Positions 18,614-26,814 of a stretch of DNA of 39,053 nt are shown piece after piece. This stretch comes from Propionivibrio sp. (GTDB lineage: Bacteria > Pseudomonadota > Gammaproteobacteria > Burkholderiales > Rhodocyclaceae). The translations under genes and the position numbers were made by a program. Under the pieces are notes generated by a model that saw nothing but the letters and a program-made list of their open reading frames with translations, was not told the DNA's origin and ran no database searches. The stretch is from the NCBI GenBank assembly GCA_029975435.1, contig JARKPC010000174.1, positions 1-39,053 on the forward strand. Direction: 5' to 3'. How positions within the stretch are numbered: the stretch's first letter is position 1; each line of letters begins with the position of its first letter.

Positions 18614-19126
18614 ATGCTCAAGCAGCTAAGAAACGTAGCCAATTTCATTGGCACGCTGAGTTACGGCGTGCTATTTCTGACCTTCATCTTTCAGGTGGCC
18701 TTGCGCTTCATCTTCAACAAGCCGCTCACCTGGAGCGATGAACTGATCGTCATTCTTTATGTGTTCAGCATGTTCTGGGCGGGGGCCTTCCTGCTCAAGG
18801 AGAAAGATCACGTCATGCTGGATCTCGTTTATGAACACTTGTCGCCGCAGGGCAAGCGGGCATTCTCGATCGCCTATTCGGTGGTGATCGGTGGGCTTTT
18901 CCTGTGGGCGGTGCCGGCGTCGTACAGCTATGTCAGTTTCATGATGCGCGAAAACACGCCCGTGCTGGACGTGCCCTTTGGCATAGTGTTCGGCGTGTTC
19001 ATCCTGTTTCTTTTGTCCATCGGCTTTTATTACATCAAGAAACTGATCGTCCTGTTCGGCCCGAACTGGAAAGCGGAAGTCGGTGTGGTAGAGCATGATC
19101 TTCACAACTCGGAGTCGGTCGAATGA
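18614..19126 (+). CDS. dctQ: TRAP transporter small permease subunit (DctQ family)
   Basis: A 170-aa integral membrane protein with about four helices: around residues 15-35 (GTLSYGVLFLTFIFQVALRF), 45-65, 85-108 and 120-145. The conserved TWSDELIVILYVFSMFWAGAF region (about residues 38-58) is typical of DctQ. It forms the small subunit that pairs with DctM. Its stop overlaps the dctM start by 4 bases, so the two are translationally coupled. Confidence 0.9.
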   Translation: MLKQLRNVANFIGTLSYGVLFLTFIFQVALRFIFNKPLTWSDELIVILYVFSMFWAGAFLLKEKDHVMLDLVYEHLSPQGKRAFSIAYSVVIGGLFLWAVPASYSYVSFMMRENTPVLDVPFGIVFGVFILFLLSIGFYYIKKLIVLFGPNWKAEVGVVEHDLHNSESVE

Positions 19127-20418
19127 GTAATGCATTAATCATCATGCTCGTCGTGATGGCTGGCACCATGTTGCTGCGCGCGCCGATTTCCTTCGGCATG
19201 CTGGCAGGCGGCGTGGCCTACCTGGTAGCCAAGGGGCAGGACGTCGGCCTGATGGCCGAGCAGGTGCTCAATGGCCTGTACAACAGCTACGTCCTGCTGG
19301 CCGTGCCGCTGTTCATCCTCGCGGCCAGCATCATGAATGCCGGTGCGATAAGCGAACGCCTTTTCTCGATGGCCATTGCGCTGGTCGGACACTTCCGCGG
19401 CGGCCTGGCTTACGTCAACGTCATCGTCAGTGTGATCTTTTCCGGCATGAGTGGCAGCGCCATCGCCGATGCCGCCGGCCCTGGGCTGGTTTCGATCCGC
19501 ATGATGACCGAGAAGAACCGCTTTACGCCGGAGTTCGCCGGAGCGATTACCGCCTGTTCGTCCACGATCGGACCGATCATTCCACCGTCGATCCCGATGG
19601 TCATCTACGCGTTGGTTTCGGGCAGTTCGGTCGGTGCTCTGTTCCTCGGCGGGGTGATACCGGGGTTCATCATGGCTATCGCGCTGATGCTCGGCATCTT
19701 TATTCTCGGGCGGATTCACAATTTCCCGCGCGAAGAAAAGAAGCAGCTCAAGGATTTACCAAAAGTTGTTCTGGAAGGCTTCCTGCCGCTGACGCTGCCG
19801 ATCGTCCTCCTGGGTGGTATCTACACCGGTGTCTTCACTCCGACCGAGGCGGCCGCGGTGGCCGCCATGCATGCAATCCTGCTGACGCTGTACTATCGGA
19901 GCCTGTCATGGCAGCGTTTGTGGAACGTCTTGCAGGAATCCCTGAAGCAGAGCGCGTCGGTGACGCTGATCGTGGCCAGCGCGTTCATCATGAACTACGC
20001 GATCGCTGCCGAGCAGATTCCGGACCTCGTGGCGCACTGGTTTACGCAGCACGAATTTACCAAGATCGAGTTTCTCCTGCTGGTCAACCTGATCTTCCTG
20101 GTGCTTGGATGCTTCCTAGATACCTCGACGATGCTCCTGGTGCTGGTGCCGCTGCTGATTCCGTCGGCCAAGGCGATGGGCGTCGACCTCGTGCACTTCG
20201 GGGTCGTCGTCGTCGTCAACATGATGATTGGCTTGGTGACGCCGCCGTTCGGCATGCTGCTTTTCGTCATCAACGCGCTGACCGGGACGTCGCTCAAGGG
20301 CATGATCAGGGAGAGCCTGCCGTTCATGGCACTACTGCTGCTGTCATTGCTGCTCATGACCCTGGTGCCGGAAACGGTGCTCTGGCTGCCGCAGTCGATG
20401 GGCTACGTCACCATGTAG
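19123..20418 (+). CDS. dctM: TRAP transporter large permease subunit (DctM family)
   Basis: A 431-aa membrane protein with roughly 12 helices, the sodium-coupled transport subunit. Conserved motifs include FSGMSGSAIADAAGPG (about residues 106-121), IPPSIPMVIYALVSGSSVGALFLGG (about 155-180) and GCFLDTSTMLLVLVPLL (about 327-343). The C-terminus LVTPPFGMLLFVI is typical. It is coupled to dctQ by overlap, and a hairpin-plus-T terminator follows the stop. Confidence 0.94.
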   Translation: MSNALIIMLVVMAGTMLLRAPISFGMLAGGVAYLVAKGQDVGLMAEQVLNGLYNSYVLLAVPLFILAASIMNAGAISERLFSMAIALVGHFRGGLAYVNVIVSVIFSGMSGSAIADAAGPGLVSIRMMTEKNRFTPEFAGAITACSSTIGPIIPPSIPMVIYALVSGSSVGALFLGGVIPGFIMAIALMLGIFILGRIHNFPREEKKQLKDLPKVVLEGFLPLTLPIVLLGGIYTGVFTPTEAAAVAAMHAILLTLYYRSLSWQRLWNVLQESLKQSASVTLIVASAFIMNYAIAAEQIPDLVAHWFTQHEFTKIEFLLLVNLIFLVLGCFLDTSTMLLVLVPLLIPSAKAMGVDLVHFGVVVVVNMMIGLVTPPFGMLLFVINALTGTSLKGMIRESLPFMALLLLSLLLMTLVPETVLWLPQSMGYVTM

Positions 20419-20425
20419 AGCACCT

Positions 20426-20472
20426 GCGGGCTTGTGAAATCGTTCCGCGGTTTTTCTCAGGCCCGCTTTTTA
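20426..20472 (+). terminator. Probable terminator after dctM
   Basis: A 9-bp stem (GCGGGCTTG at 20426-20434 with CAGGCCCGC at 20458-20466, one G-T pair) encloses a 23-base loop and is followed by TTTTTATT. It ends 14 bases before the second LacI gene, which may therefore rely on read-through or on a promoter inside the loop region. Confidence 0.6.
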
Positions 20473-20485
20473 TTGGTTCGATGAC

Positions 20486-21514
20486 ATGCCAACGAGTACC
20501 TACAAGCGATTGACCATTGACGACATTGCCCGCATGGCGGGCGTGTCGCGCACGACGGCAAGCATGGTGCTCAATGGCCGGGCAGAGCAGTTCCGGATTT
20601 CCGCCGCGACGCAGGAACGGGTGCTGGCCACGGCACGCGACAACAACTTCCAGCCTTCGCATTCCGCGCGCGCACTGCGCTCCGGCTGCAGCAATACGCT
20701 CGGACTGGTGATCCCGGAATTGACCAACTTCGCCCACGCCAGTCTGGCCCAGGCGATGGAGCCGATCTGCCATCAGGCCGGTTACCAGCTGCTGGTGGTC
20801 TCGAGCAACGACGAGGCCGAGCAGGAAACGGCGGGCATCGAACACCTGATCGCGCGGCAGGTCGATGGGCTGATGGTCGTGCCCTGTTCACCTGATCCGG
20901 AGACTTACCTCAAGTGGAGCAAGCGCCTGCCGTTCTTCCTGGTTGACCGGCGCATCGACAACACCTCCTTGCCCTACGTCGTGACCGATGCGGAAGGTGC
21001 GGTAACCACCATGGTGCTCGACGCCCTGTCCACGAGATCCGACGAAGCCTACTATTTTGGCGGACAGCCGCACCTGTCGCCGAGCATCGATCGACTGAGA
21101 GGCTTCCGGGCAGCCTTGGCCCAGGCCGGTCTGAAAGAAGCTCCGGGCTGGGTTCGCGCCCGTGACTACCATCGCCAAAGCGGCTATTCCCTGATGCAGG
21201 AATGCCATCGCGATCTCGGCCGTTATCCCCGGGTGCTTTTCACCGGATCAATCACCCTGCTGGAAGGCGCGCTGGCCTATATCAGCGAACACGGTCACTT
21301 CGGCATCGCGCCGCAGCGCATCATGACTTTCGACGATCACTACTTGCTCGATTGCCTGCCGGTGAGGATCGACGCCATCCAGCAGGACAGTCGAGCCCTG
21401 GCCAGCGCCAGCCTCGAGCGCTTGATCGGAATGATCAACAAGAAGGCGCCGACATCGGCAACCGTTCCTGCCCACTTGCACTGGCGCAGCCGAAAAGACG
21501 GGACAAGCGAGTAG
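20486..21514 (+). CDS. LacI-family transcriptional regulator (Cra/FruR-like), second copy
   Basis: A 342-aa regulator strongly resembling Cra (FruR). The HTH and linker RLTIDDIARMAGVSRTTAS then MVLNGRAEQFRISAAT (residues 8-42) nearly repeat, as I recall it, the Cra sequence SRTTASYVINGKAKQYRVS. The effector domain has the Cra-like phrases LGLVIPELTN, IEHLIARQVDGLMVVP and VLFTGSITLLEGAL. Cra is inactivated by a sugar phosphate, so this protein may sense a phosphorylated intermediate. Its recognition helix is the best candidate in the window to bind the TCGA-centred palindromes at 31089 and 16238. It lies just after the TRAP operon and is convergent with tctA. Confidence 0.9.
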   Translation: MPTSTYKRLTIDDIARMAGVSRTTASMVLNGRAEQFRISAATQERVLATARDNNFQPSHSARALRSGCSNTLGLVIPELTNFAHASLAQAMEPICHQAGYQLLVVSSNDEAEQETAGIEHLIARQVDGLMVVPCSPDPETYLKWSKRLPFFLVDRRIDNTSLPYVVTDAEGAVTTMVLDALSTRSDEAYYFGGQPHLSPSIDRLRGFRAALAQAGLKEAPGWVRARDYHRQSGYSLMQECHRDLGRYPRVLFTGSITLLEGALAYISEHGHFGIAPQRIMTFDDHYLLDCLPVRIDAIQQDSRALASASLERLIGMINKKAPTSATVPAHLHWRSRKDGTSE

Positions 21515-21542
21515 TCCCGACCGGTTTCGGGAGTCCGTGCGC

Positions 21543-23075
21543 TTATTCTTGCGTTTCGTTCTCCGGAAGCACGGGGCCGCCGCTGCGCTTCTTCCACCAG
21601 TTCCACAGCTTCGGACCAACGATCGGCAGGAAAAGCGTCACCACGGCGATGATCAGGAAGGAGAGGCAGATCGGCCGGGTGACGAAAACGGAATAATCTC
21701 CTTCGGACATGACCAGCGAACGGCGCAGGTTGGTCTCAGCCATCGGCCCGAGGATGATGCCGATGACGATCGGCGACATCGAAAAATCGAGTTTGATCAG
21801 GATGTAGCCGAGGGTGCCGGCGAGCATCATCACGAAGACGTCGATCATCGTGTGATTGACCGAGTAGGCTCCGACGGCGCACAGCGTTAGTACGACAGGC
21901 ACGAGGATGCGCGGCGGCACGTCCATGATGCGGGTCGACAGGCGCAGGCCGGCGAATCCGATCAGTCCCATCAGGATGTTGGCGACGAACAGTCCGATGA
22001 AGATGGTGTTGACCTCGATCGGGTGCTCCTTGAACAACAGCGGGCCGAGTGACAGCCCCTGCACCATGAAGGCGCCCATCATGATTGCGGTGGCGCCATC
22101 GCCGGGGATGCCCAGTGTGAGGAGAGGAACCATCGCTCCCCCGGCTACCGCATTCGCACCAGCTTCCGGAGCCGAAACGCCTTCGATCGACCCGTGGCCG
22201 AATTCCTCCGGGTGCTTGGACCAGCGCTTTGCCTCTGTGTAGGACACGTAGGAGGCGATGTCTCCCCCGGTGCCCGGAATGGCGCCGATTACCGTTCCGA
22301 TCGCGGCGGAGCGGATCTGGGTCGGAAAAACGCGCTTGAAGTCGGCCCAAGTGGGAAATATGCGCTTGATCGCCACCTGAACCTTGCGATTCTCGCTGCC
22401 ACGGTGATTATCTTCGAGGCTGATCAATCCTTGCGAGAAAGCGAACAGTCCGACCAGGACGGGGACGAAAGAAATCCCCCCCATCAGGTAGACCGAGTCG
22501 AATGTAAAGCGGAAACCGGCGGTCATCGGGTCGAGTCCGACGGTGGCGATGGCTAGGCCGATGCAGCCGCCCATCAGGCCCTTGATGATCGAGTGCGACG
22601 ACACGCTGGTGATGATGCTGATGCCGAACACGGCGAGCGAAAAGTACTCTGGTGCGGACATGCCGACCGCCACCTTGGCGAGCAGCGGGGACACCAGTAC
22701 CAGGCAGATGGCGCCGAAGATTCCGCCGACCGTCGAAGACAGGGTCGACAGCCCGAGTGCCCGACCCGCTTCGCCTCTGAGTGCGAGTGGATAACCGTCC
22801 AGGATGGTTGCCGCCGAGGCGGGCGTGCCAGGGGTGTTGATCAGGATGGCGGTGATCGAGCCGCCGTAGATGGCGCCGCAATAGACACCGATCAGCATGA
22901 GGATGCCAGTCAGTCCCTGAAAGGAGAAAGTGAGCGGCATCAGGAGGGCGATGCCCATGTTGACGGTCAATCCGGGTAGCGCGCCGATGATCACGCCGGC
23001 GAGCGTGCCGACGAAGATCATCAGCAGGGCGTTGAAACTGAAAACGACGGAAGCGGCGGCAAAGATGTCATTCAT
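21543..23075 (-). CDS. tctA: Tripartite tricarboxylate transporter large permease (TctA family)
   Basis: A 510-aa membrane protein of about 12 helices. The N-terminal signature GALPGLTVNMGIALLMPLTF (about residues 32-51) and YGGSITAILINTPGTPASAAT (about residues 69-89) are diagnostic of TctA. A repeat of the fold carries AIPGTGGDIASYVSYTEAKR (about residues 265-284). It moves a carboxylate with the proton or sodium gradient using the Bug protein TctC. It lies 18 bases downstream of tctB and completes the minus-strand tctCBA order. Confidence 0.95.
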   Translation of the reverse strand: MNDIFAAASVVFSFNALLMIFVGTLAGVIIGALPGLTVNMGIALLMPLTFSFQGLTGILMLIGVYCGAIYGGSITAILINTPGTPASAATILDGYPLALRGEAGRALGLSTLSSTVGGIFGAICLVLVSPLLAKVAVGMSAPEYFSLAVFGISIITSVSSHSIIKGLMGGCIGLAIATVGLDPMTAGFRFTFDSVYLMGGISFVPVLVGLFAFSQGLISLEDNHRGSENRKVQVAIKRIFPTWADFKRVFPTQIRSAAIGTVIGAIPGTGGDIASYVSYTEAKRWSKHPEEFGHGSIEGVSAPEAGANAVAGGAMVPLLTLGIPGDGATAIMMGAFMVQGLSLGPLLFKEHPIEVNTIFIGLFVANILMGLIGFAGLRLSTRIMDVPPRILVPVVLTLCAVGAYSVNHTMIDVFVMMLAGTLGYILIKLDFSMSPIVIGIILGPMAETNLRRSLVMSEGDYSVFVTRPICLSFLIIAVVTLFLPIVGPKLWNWWKKRSGGPVLPENETQE

Positions 23076-23093
23076 GGCGTCTATGCTGTCGCG

Positions 23094-23555
23094 CTATTCA
23101 AAGAAAACCGAGACAGGCAGCGTAGTGTTGAAGACCTGCGTGAAGAAGATGTAGATCGTGCCGACAACAACGATCGGCGCGACGGTCAAGGCGATGATAC
23201 GGCGTTCGCCCATCAGCCTCATCAGCACAGGAACGAAGACCAGCGTGGCGAGCTCGAAACCTGCTCCCAGCAGCAGGATGCCGTACAGGACGGATACGCT
23301 GGCGCCAAGGTAGGCCAAGCGTACTGCCGGGGAATGCAAATCGACAGGCTTGTCGCGATTCGTTCCCGGTGTCGTCCAGAGCTCAAGGAACTGAAGCAAC
23401 CCGAGCCCGACTAGAAGCCAGGCGATTATTGCGGGCCAGTAGCGTTCTCCCGGAACGCCGTGTTCGTCGTAGCCGGATAGATCGCTGGACAGCCAGAGAA
23501 TCAGGATGCCGAGTGCGATTGAGACAATGGCCACGGCGACGTTGCATCTCTTCAT
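23094..23555 (-). CDS. tctB: Tripartite tricarboxylate transporter small permease (TctB family)
   Basis: A 153-aa membrane protein with four predicted helices: residues about 7-24 (VAIVSIALGILILWLSS), 40-60 (YWPAIIAWLLVGLGLLQF), 80-105 and 118-150. The RYWPAIIAW phrase is typical of TctB. It lies between tctC and tctA on the minus strand and forms the small membrane subunit. A GGAGG site is present upstream of the ATG (complement of CCTCC at 23560-23564 region). Confidence 0.85.
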   Translation of the reverse strand: MKRCNVAVAIVSIALGILILWLSSDLSGYDEHGVPGERYWPAIIAWLLVGLGLLQFLELWTTPGTNRDKPVDLHSPAVRLAYLGASVSVLYGILLLGAGFELATLVFVPVLMRLMGERRIIALTVAPIVVVGTIYIFFTQVFNTTLPVSVFFE

Positions 23556-23581
23556 GTTTCCTCCACAGCCGGGTCAAGAAG

Positions 23582-23610
23582 GCGCGTCGGCAAATTAGCC
23601 GCCGGCGCGC
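23582..23610 (-). promoter_or_regulatory. G+C-rich hairpin between tctC and tctB
   Basis: Arms GCGCG-T-CGGC (23582-23591) and GCCG-CCGG-CGCGC (23598-23610) pair with an internal bulge. There is no T-run, so it is more likely an mRNA-stabilising or polarity hairpin after the binding-protein gene, parallel to the one after dctP. Confidence 0.4.
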
Positions 23611-23619
23611 TGATCCGGC

Positions 23620-24591
23620 CTATTTCTTCTTGGCTTCGGCGATCAGTTCCTTGTAGGTCTCATGATCTTCCTTCATCATCATCTCCGCATTCTTGCCCAG
23701 CATGACGATAGGCATGATGCCCTGCTTCTTCATTGCCGCCTGGTATTCTGGTGAATTGACGGTTTTGCCGAATGCGGTGATTAACTCGTCGGCAATCTTC
23801 TGCGGCAGTTTGGCGGGTGCGGCGAGAACTGCCCAGGCACGCATTTTCAGACCCAGATCCTGGCCCAGTACTTCCTTGAATGTTGGAACATCCGGGAACA
23901 ATTCGAAGCGCTGCGAATCCATCACGCCGAGGATGCGCAGTGCGCCAGCGTCAACCTGTGACTTTGCGGTTCCGGGCGTGGTGATCACCGCATCGAGATG
24001 CCCGCCGACCAATGCGCCGATGGCCGGGCCGATGCCTTCGTTGTACGGCACATTGTTGAATTTCAATCCCAATTTGCGCTCCATGTTTAGCGCCGCGAGA
24101 TGGTAGATCGCTCCGACGCCGGAGTTGCCGACCTTGATCTTGCCGGGGTTGGCCTTGGCCGCGTCGAGGAATTCCTTGAGTGTTTTGTATGGTGCGTCGG
24201 CCTTGACCACTAGCGAGCAGGGATCGGCGATCGGAGTGACGATCGGCGTGAAGTCGGCATAGGTGACCGGCGACTTGCCTTCATGCGGGAACATCGCCAG
24301 TTCAACGGTCGTCATCACCAGTTTGTAACCGTCTGGCTTGGATTTTGCGACCTCAATCAGGCCGGCAACGCCGTTGCCCGCAGGCTTGTTTTCCGGCACG
24401 AACATCACGCCCTTGGGCAGAGCGCTTTTCGTAAACTCGATCAACGTGCGCGCCGACGTGTCGGTGCCGCCGCCGGGGTTCTTCGGAATGACTACCGTAA
24501 TGTTCTTCGTCGGATAAGTCAGGCTTTGAGCCATGGCCTGACCAACCACCGCCGACAGGGTTACTGCAACCAGTAATGACAGTTTCTTCAT
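23620..24591 (-). CDS. tctC: Tripartite tricarboxylate transporter substrate-binding protein (Bug/TctC family)
   Basis: A 323-aa periplasmic binding protein. The signal peptide (MKKLSLLVAVTLSAVVGQAMA) is cleaved before QSLTYPTKN. The Bug-family hallmark ITVVIPKNPGGGTDTSAR (about residues 31-48) binds the substrate carboxylate, and KVGNSGVGAIYHLAALNME (about residues 149-167) is the second conserved loop. The ATG at 24591 has GGAGGAGAG upstream; a longer frame only extends into the gap. It is downstream of the Asp-box gene and is first in tctCBA. Bug proteins are numerous in betaproteobacteria and bind diverse carboxylates, so the ligand cannot be named. Confidence 0.92.
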   Translation of the reverse strand: MKKLSLLVAVTLSAVVGQAMAQSLTYPTKNITVVIPKNPGGGTDTSARTLIEFTKSALPKGVMFVPENKPAGNGVAGLIEVAKSKPDGYKLVMTTVELAMFPHEGKSPVTYADFTPIVTPIADPCSLVVKADAPYKTLKEFLDAAKANPGKIKVGNSGVGAIYHLAALNMERKLGLKFNNVPYNEGIGPAIGALVGGHLDAVITTPGTAKSQVDAGALRILGVMDSQRFELFPDVPTFKEVLGQDLGLKMRAWAVLAAPAKLPQKIADELITAFGKTVNSPEYQAAMKKQGIMPIVMLGKNAEMMMKEDHETYKELIAEAKKK

Positions 24592-24680
24592 GACGCTCTC
24601 CTCCGTTGTTGAACAGACTTTCGCCCTACCAGACGACAATGACGAAAAATTCCGCCATTGCCGGCACAACACTTGATGCG

Positions 24681-25724
24681 CTAGTTGACCGCGATCCTCC
24701 GATAAACGATGTTCCTGCGATTCCAGGTGTAGGTCAGGTGCAATATCCTGCCCTCGGCGATGATTGCCGGATAAGAAAATTCGCCTTCGTCGGTTTCCAT
24801 ATCGAGGAGATCCTGCCACGACGCGCCGTTGTCGCCTGACCATGCCAATGAAATCGGATGACGCCGGCCCCAGTTGCCGCCGATCGGGTTGTACGCCAAT
24901 ACCAGACGCCCATCATCGAGGCGGGCGAGGTCGATGCCGCTGTTGTTGTTCGGCAGTGGCGTGGCATAGGCCCGGCGCCAGGTGCGCCCGAAATCAGCCG
25001 AGTCGCTGCGATAGATGTGGCCGCGTGTGCTGCGCATCAGCATGTGAATCTGTCCATGCGCCGATTCCCACAATGTCGGTTGGATCACGCCGTCCCACTT
25101 AAAAACCCGTTCGACGTCAGTTTCCCACAGCGCGTTCGCAGCCAGCCCCGGCCACACGTCGCTCTGATTCGCGTTGCGTCGCTGCCGATGATCGATCGGC
25201 ACGTCGTGCTTGTGCCAGGTCGCCCCGTGGTCGGGGGAAATGTCGGCGAATGCGTCCCAAAATTCCTCGGTCTCGATAGAGGCCGGCGCGATCCATTCGC
25301 CGTTCGACATGACTAGCAGCTTGCTACGTACCGGTCCACGCGGCAACGTGTCCCCGGGCACCAGCGGTTGTGGAGTCGACCAGGTCCGGCCACGATCCTG
25401 CGAGATCACCCGTCGGGTAATCCAGTCGTGAACGGTGGGGCCAACCTTATAGAACAGCCAGAGCGTGTTGCCGTCCACATGCAGGACCGGGTTCCAGTGG
25501 GCGACCCCGTCTTCCGCGATCAGTCGCACCGGGCGCTGCCAGATGTCTCCTTGCGTGTGCGCCAGCCAGATGGCGACGTCGCCCTCACCCTCGCGCAGGC
25601 CGGCGAAGAACGCTGCGAGCAATTGACCGTCGGGCAAGCGTGCGAGCGAAGACGCGTGGCAATTGTTGAACAGCGTATGTTCCGGCGGGAAAAGGAACTG
25701 TTTGTCGGCGGCGATGACTTTCAT
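24681..25724 (-). CDS. Sialidase-fold (BNR/Asp-box) protein without a signal peptide
   Basis: A 347-aa six-bladed beta-propeller of the Sialidase_2 type. Four Asp-boxes (SxDxGxTW) are visible: SQDRGRTW (residues 108-115), SPDHGATW (163-170), SADFGRTW (242-249) and SGDNGASW (296-303). The N-terminal NNCHASSLARLPDGQLLAAFFAG is the family start. No signal peptide is present, so it is predicted to be cytoplasmic unless exported otherwise. No FRIP motif is seen, so true sialidase activity is doubtful; a glycoside hydrolase or lyase acting on an imported acidic sugar is possible. It is 89 bases upstream of tctC and probably cotranscribed with the transporter. No strong ribosome-binding site was found at the ATG. 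Confidence 0.82.
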   Translation of the reverse strand: MKVIAADKQFLFPPEHTLFNNCHASSLARLPDGQLLAAFFAGLREGEGDVAIWLAHTQGDIWQRPVRLIAEDGVAHWNPVLHVDGNTLWLFYKVGPTVHDWITRRVISQDRGRTWSTPQPLVPGDTLPRGPVRSKLLVMSNGEWIAPASIETEEFWDAFADISPDHGATWHKHDVPIDHRQRRNANQSDVWPGLAANALWETDVERVFKWDGVIQPTLWESAHGQIHMLMRSTRGHIYRSDSADFGRTWRRAYATPLPNNNSGIDLARLDDGRLVLAYNPIGGNWGRRHPISLAWSGDNGASWQDLLDMETDEGEFSYPAIIAEGRILHLTYTWNRRNIVYRRIAVN

Positions 25725-25810
25725 GCGGTCGGTCTGGTTGGACGGATGATGTGATTTGCTGCCTGCCGAAGCGATGATATTTCGCGATAAATAGTGTAAG
25801 TTCCTATATA

Positions 25811-25831
25811 TGAACCGAGTTCACATATTGA
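25811..25831. promoter_or_regulatory. Candidate IclR operator upstream of the Asp-box/tctCBA operon
   Basis: An imperfect inverted repeat, TGAAC-CGA-GTTCA, is extended by A/T-rich flanks (ATATGAAC on the left, GTTCACATAT on the right). It lies about 90 bases upstream of the Asp-box gene in the 177-base gap after iclR. Dyads of this size are common for IclR regulators, but no proven motif was available to compare. Confidence 0.35.
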
Positions 25832-25901
25832 GTGTTAATAGTAAGACACGCACGCAGCGTCGTCAATGAGCTTGGGAGAATCGAGGGCACAACTGCCAGA
25901 G

Positions 25902-26687
25902 TCAGGTGTGGAGGTGCTTCCCGCGCCGGTAGCCAAAAAGACGGGAGATCTCCTCGGCGGCCCCGATGAGGTGCTGGGCCAACTCTGGAATCCATTCGGG
26001 CGTGATCCGGGTGGCGATCCCGAGTGCCGCGAGCGAAGCGAACACCCTGCCGTCGTGATCGCGGATCGGCGCCGCAACACTGCGCACCAAGTCGGCGTGT
26101 TCCGCATTGCTGACCGCATAGCCGCGTTCGCGGATTTCCGCCAGCGCGGCACGAAGCGTCGCGAGGTCGGTGATGGTGTTATCGGTGAATTTCTTCAGCC
26201 CCTTCTCGCGGACAGTGCGTTCGAGGTCGTCCTCCGGCATGAAGGCCAGGATGGCCTTTCCCGCCGCTGTTGCATGCATGGGCGCGGCGATGCCGACACC
26301 ACCATGGAAAATGTGGTGCTGCCAGATCGTCGTTCCCGATTCGTAGCTTTCGATCGGCAGCACGTCGCCATGGGAGGCCACAGTCAAGTGAATGGTGCAG
26401 TTCAATGTCTCGTGCAATTCCTGCATCAAGGGCAGGGCGATCTTGCGAATCTCGAGTTGCCCGCGCGCTCCGCTGCCCCACTCGATCAGTTTGACGCCGA
26501 GCTGATAGCGGCCACTCACCGGGTCGCGCCGCACCAGTTCCTCGACCTCCAGTGTGTGCAGAATCTTGGAAAGCGTACTCTTTGGCAGCGGGTGCTGCTT
26601 GAGAATTTCGACGAAACTGAGCGATCCCCGGCCATTGAGCAGGTCGAGAATGCGTGCGGCCTTGACGATCGAATTGACCAGATCCAT
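25902..26687 (-). CDS. IclR-family transcriptional regulator
   Basis: A 261-aa regulator. The N-terminal winged HTH (NSIVKAARILDLLNGRGSLSFVEILKQHPLPKSTLSKILHTLE, in pieces across residues 5-48) is followed by the IclR effector domain. In that domain the family's stretch AAPMHATAAGKAILAFMP (about residues 133-150) and the late ERGYAVSNAEHADLVRSVAAPIRD (about residues 187-210) are clear. It sits between the aldolase-like gene and the Asp-box/tctCBA operon, so it probably controls one or both in response to a small carboxylate or sugar acid. A terminator separates it from the upstream aldolase-like gene, so it has its own promoter. Confidence 0.92.
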   Translation of the reverse strand: MDLVNSIVKAARILDLLNGRGSLSFVEILKQHPLPKSTLSKILHTLEVEELVRRDPVSGRYQLGVKLIEWGSGARGQLEIRKIALPLMQELHETLNCTIHLTVASHGDVLPIESYESGTTIWQHHIFHGGVGIAAPMHATAAGKAILAFMPEDDLERTVREKGLKKFTDNTITDLATLRAALAEIRERGYAVSNAEHADLVRSVAAPIRDHDGRVFASLAALGIATRITPEWIPELAQHLIGAAEEISRLFGYRRGKHLHT

Positions 26688-26763
26688 AGGGGTTCTTGCA
26701 CTTTATTTTCGTTGGGCGGGCGACCGGAATCCGGGCAATGGTAATAGAGGCTCTGTGACGCAG

Positions 26764-26793
26764 GCAAGAAAAAGGGGCCGCCTTGGCGACCCC
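26764..26793 (-). terminator. Terminator after the aldolase-like gene
   Basis: On the minus strand, GGGGTCGCC (26793-26785) pairs with GGCGGCCCC (26782-26774) through a 9-bp stem with one G-T pair and a tiny AA loop, followed by TTTTTCTTG. It lies 22 bases past the aldolase-like stop codon. Confidence 0.8.
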
Positions 26794-26814
26794 GTGCAGC
26801 CTGTCTGAAACGAC

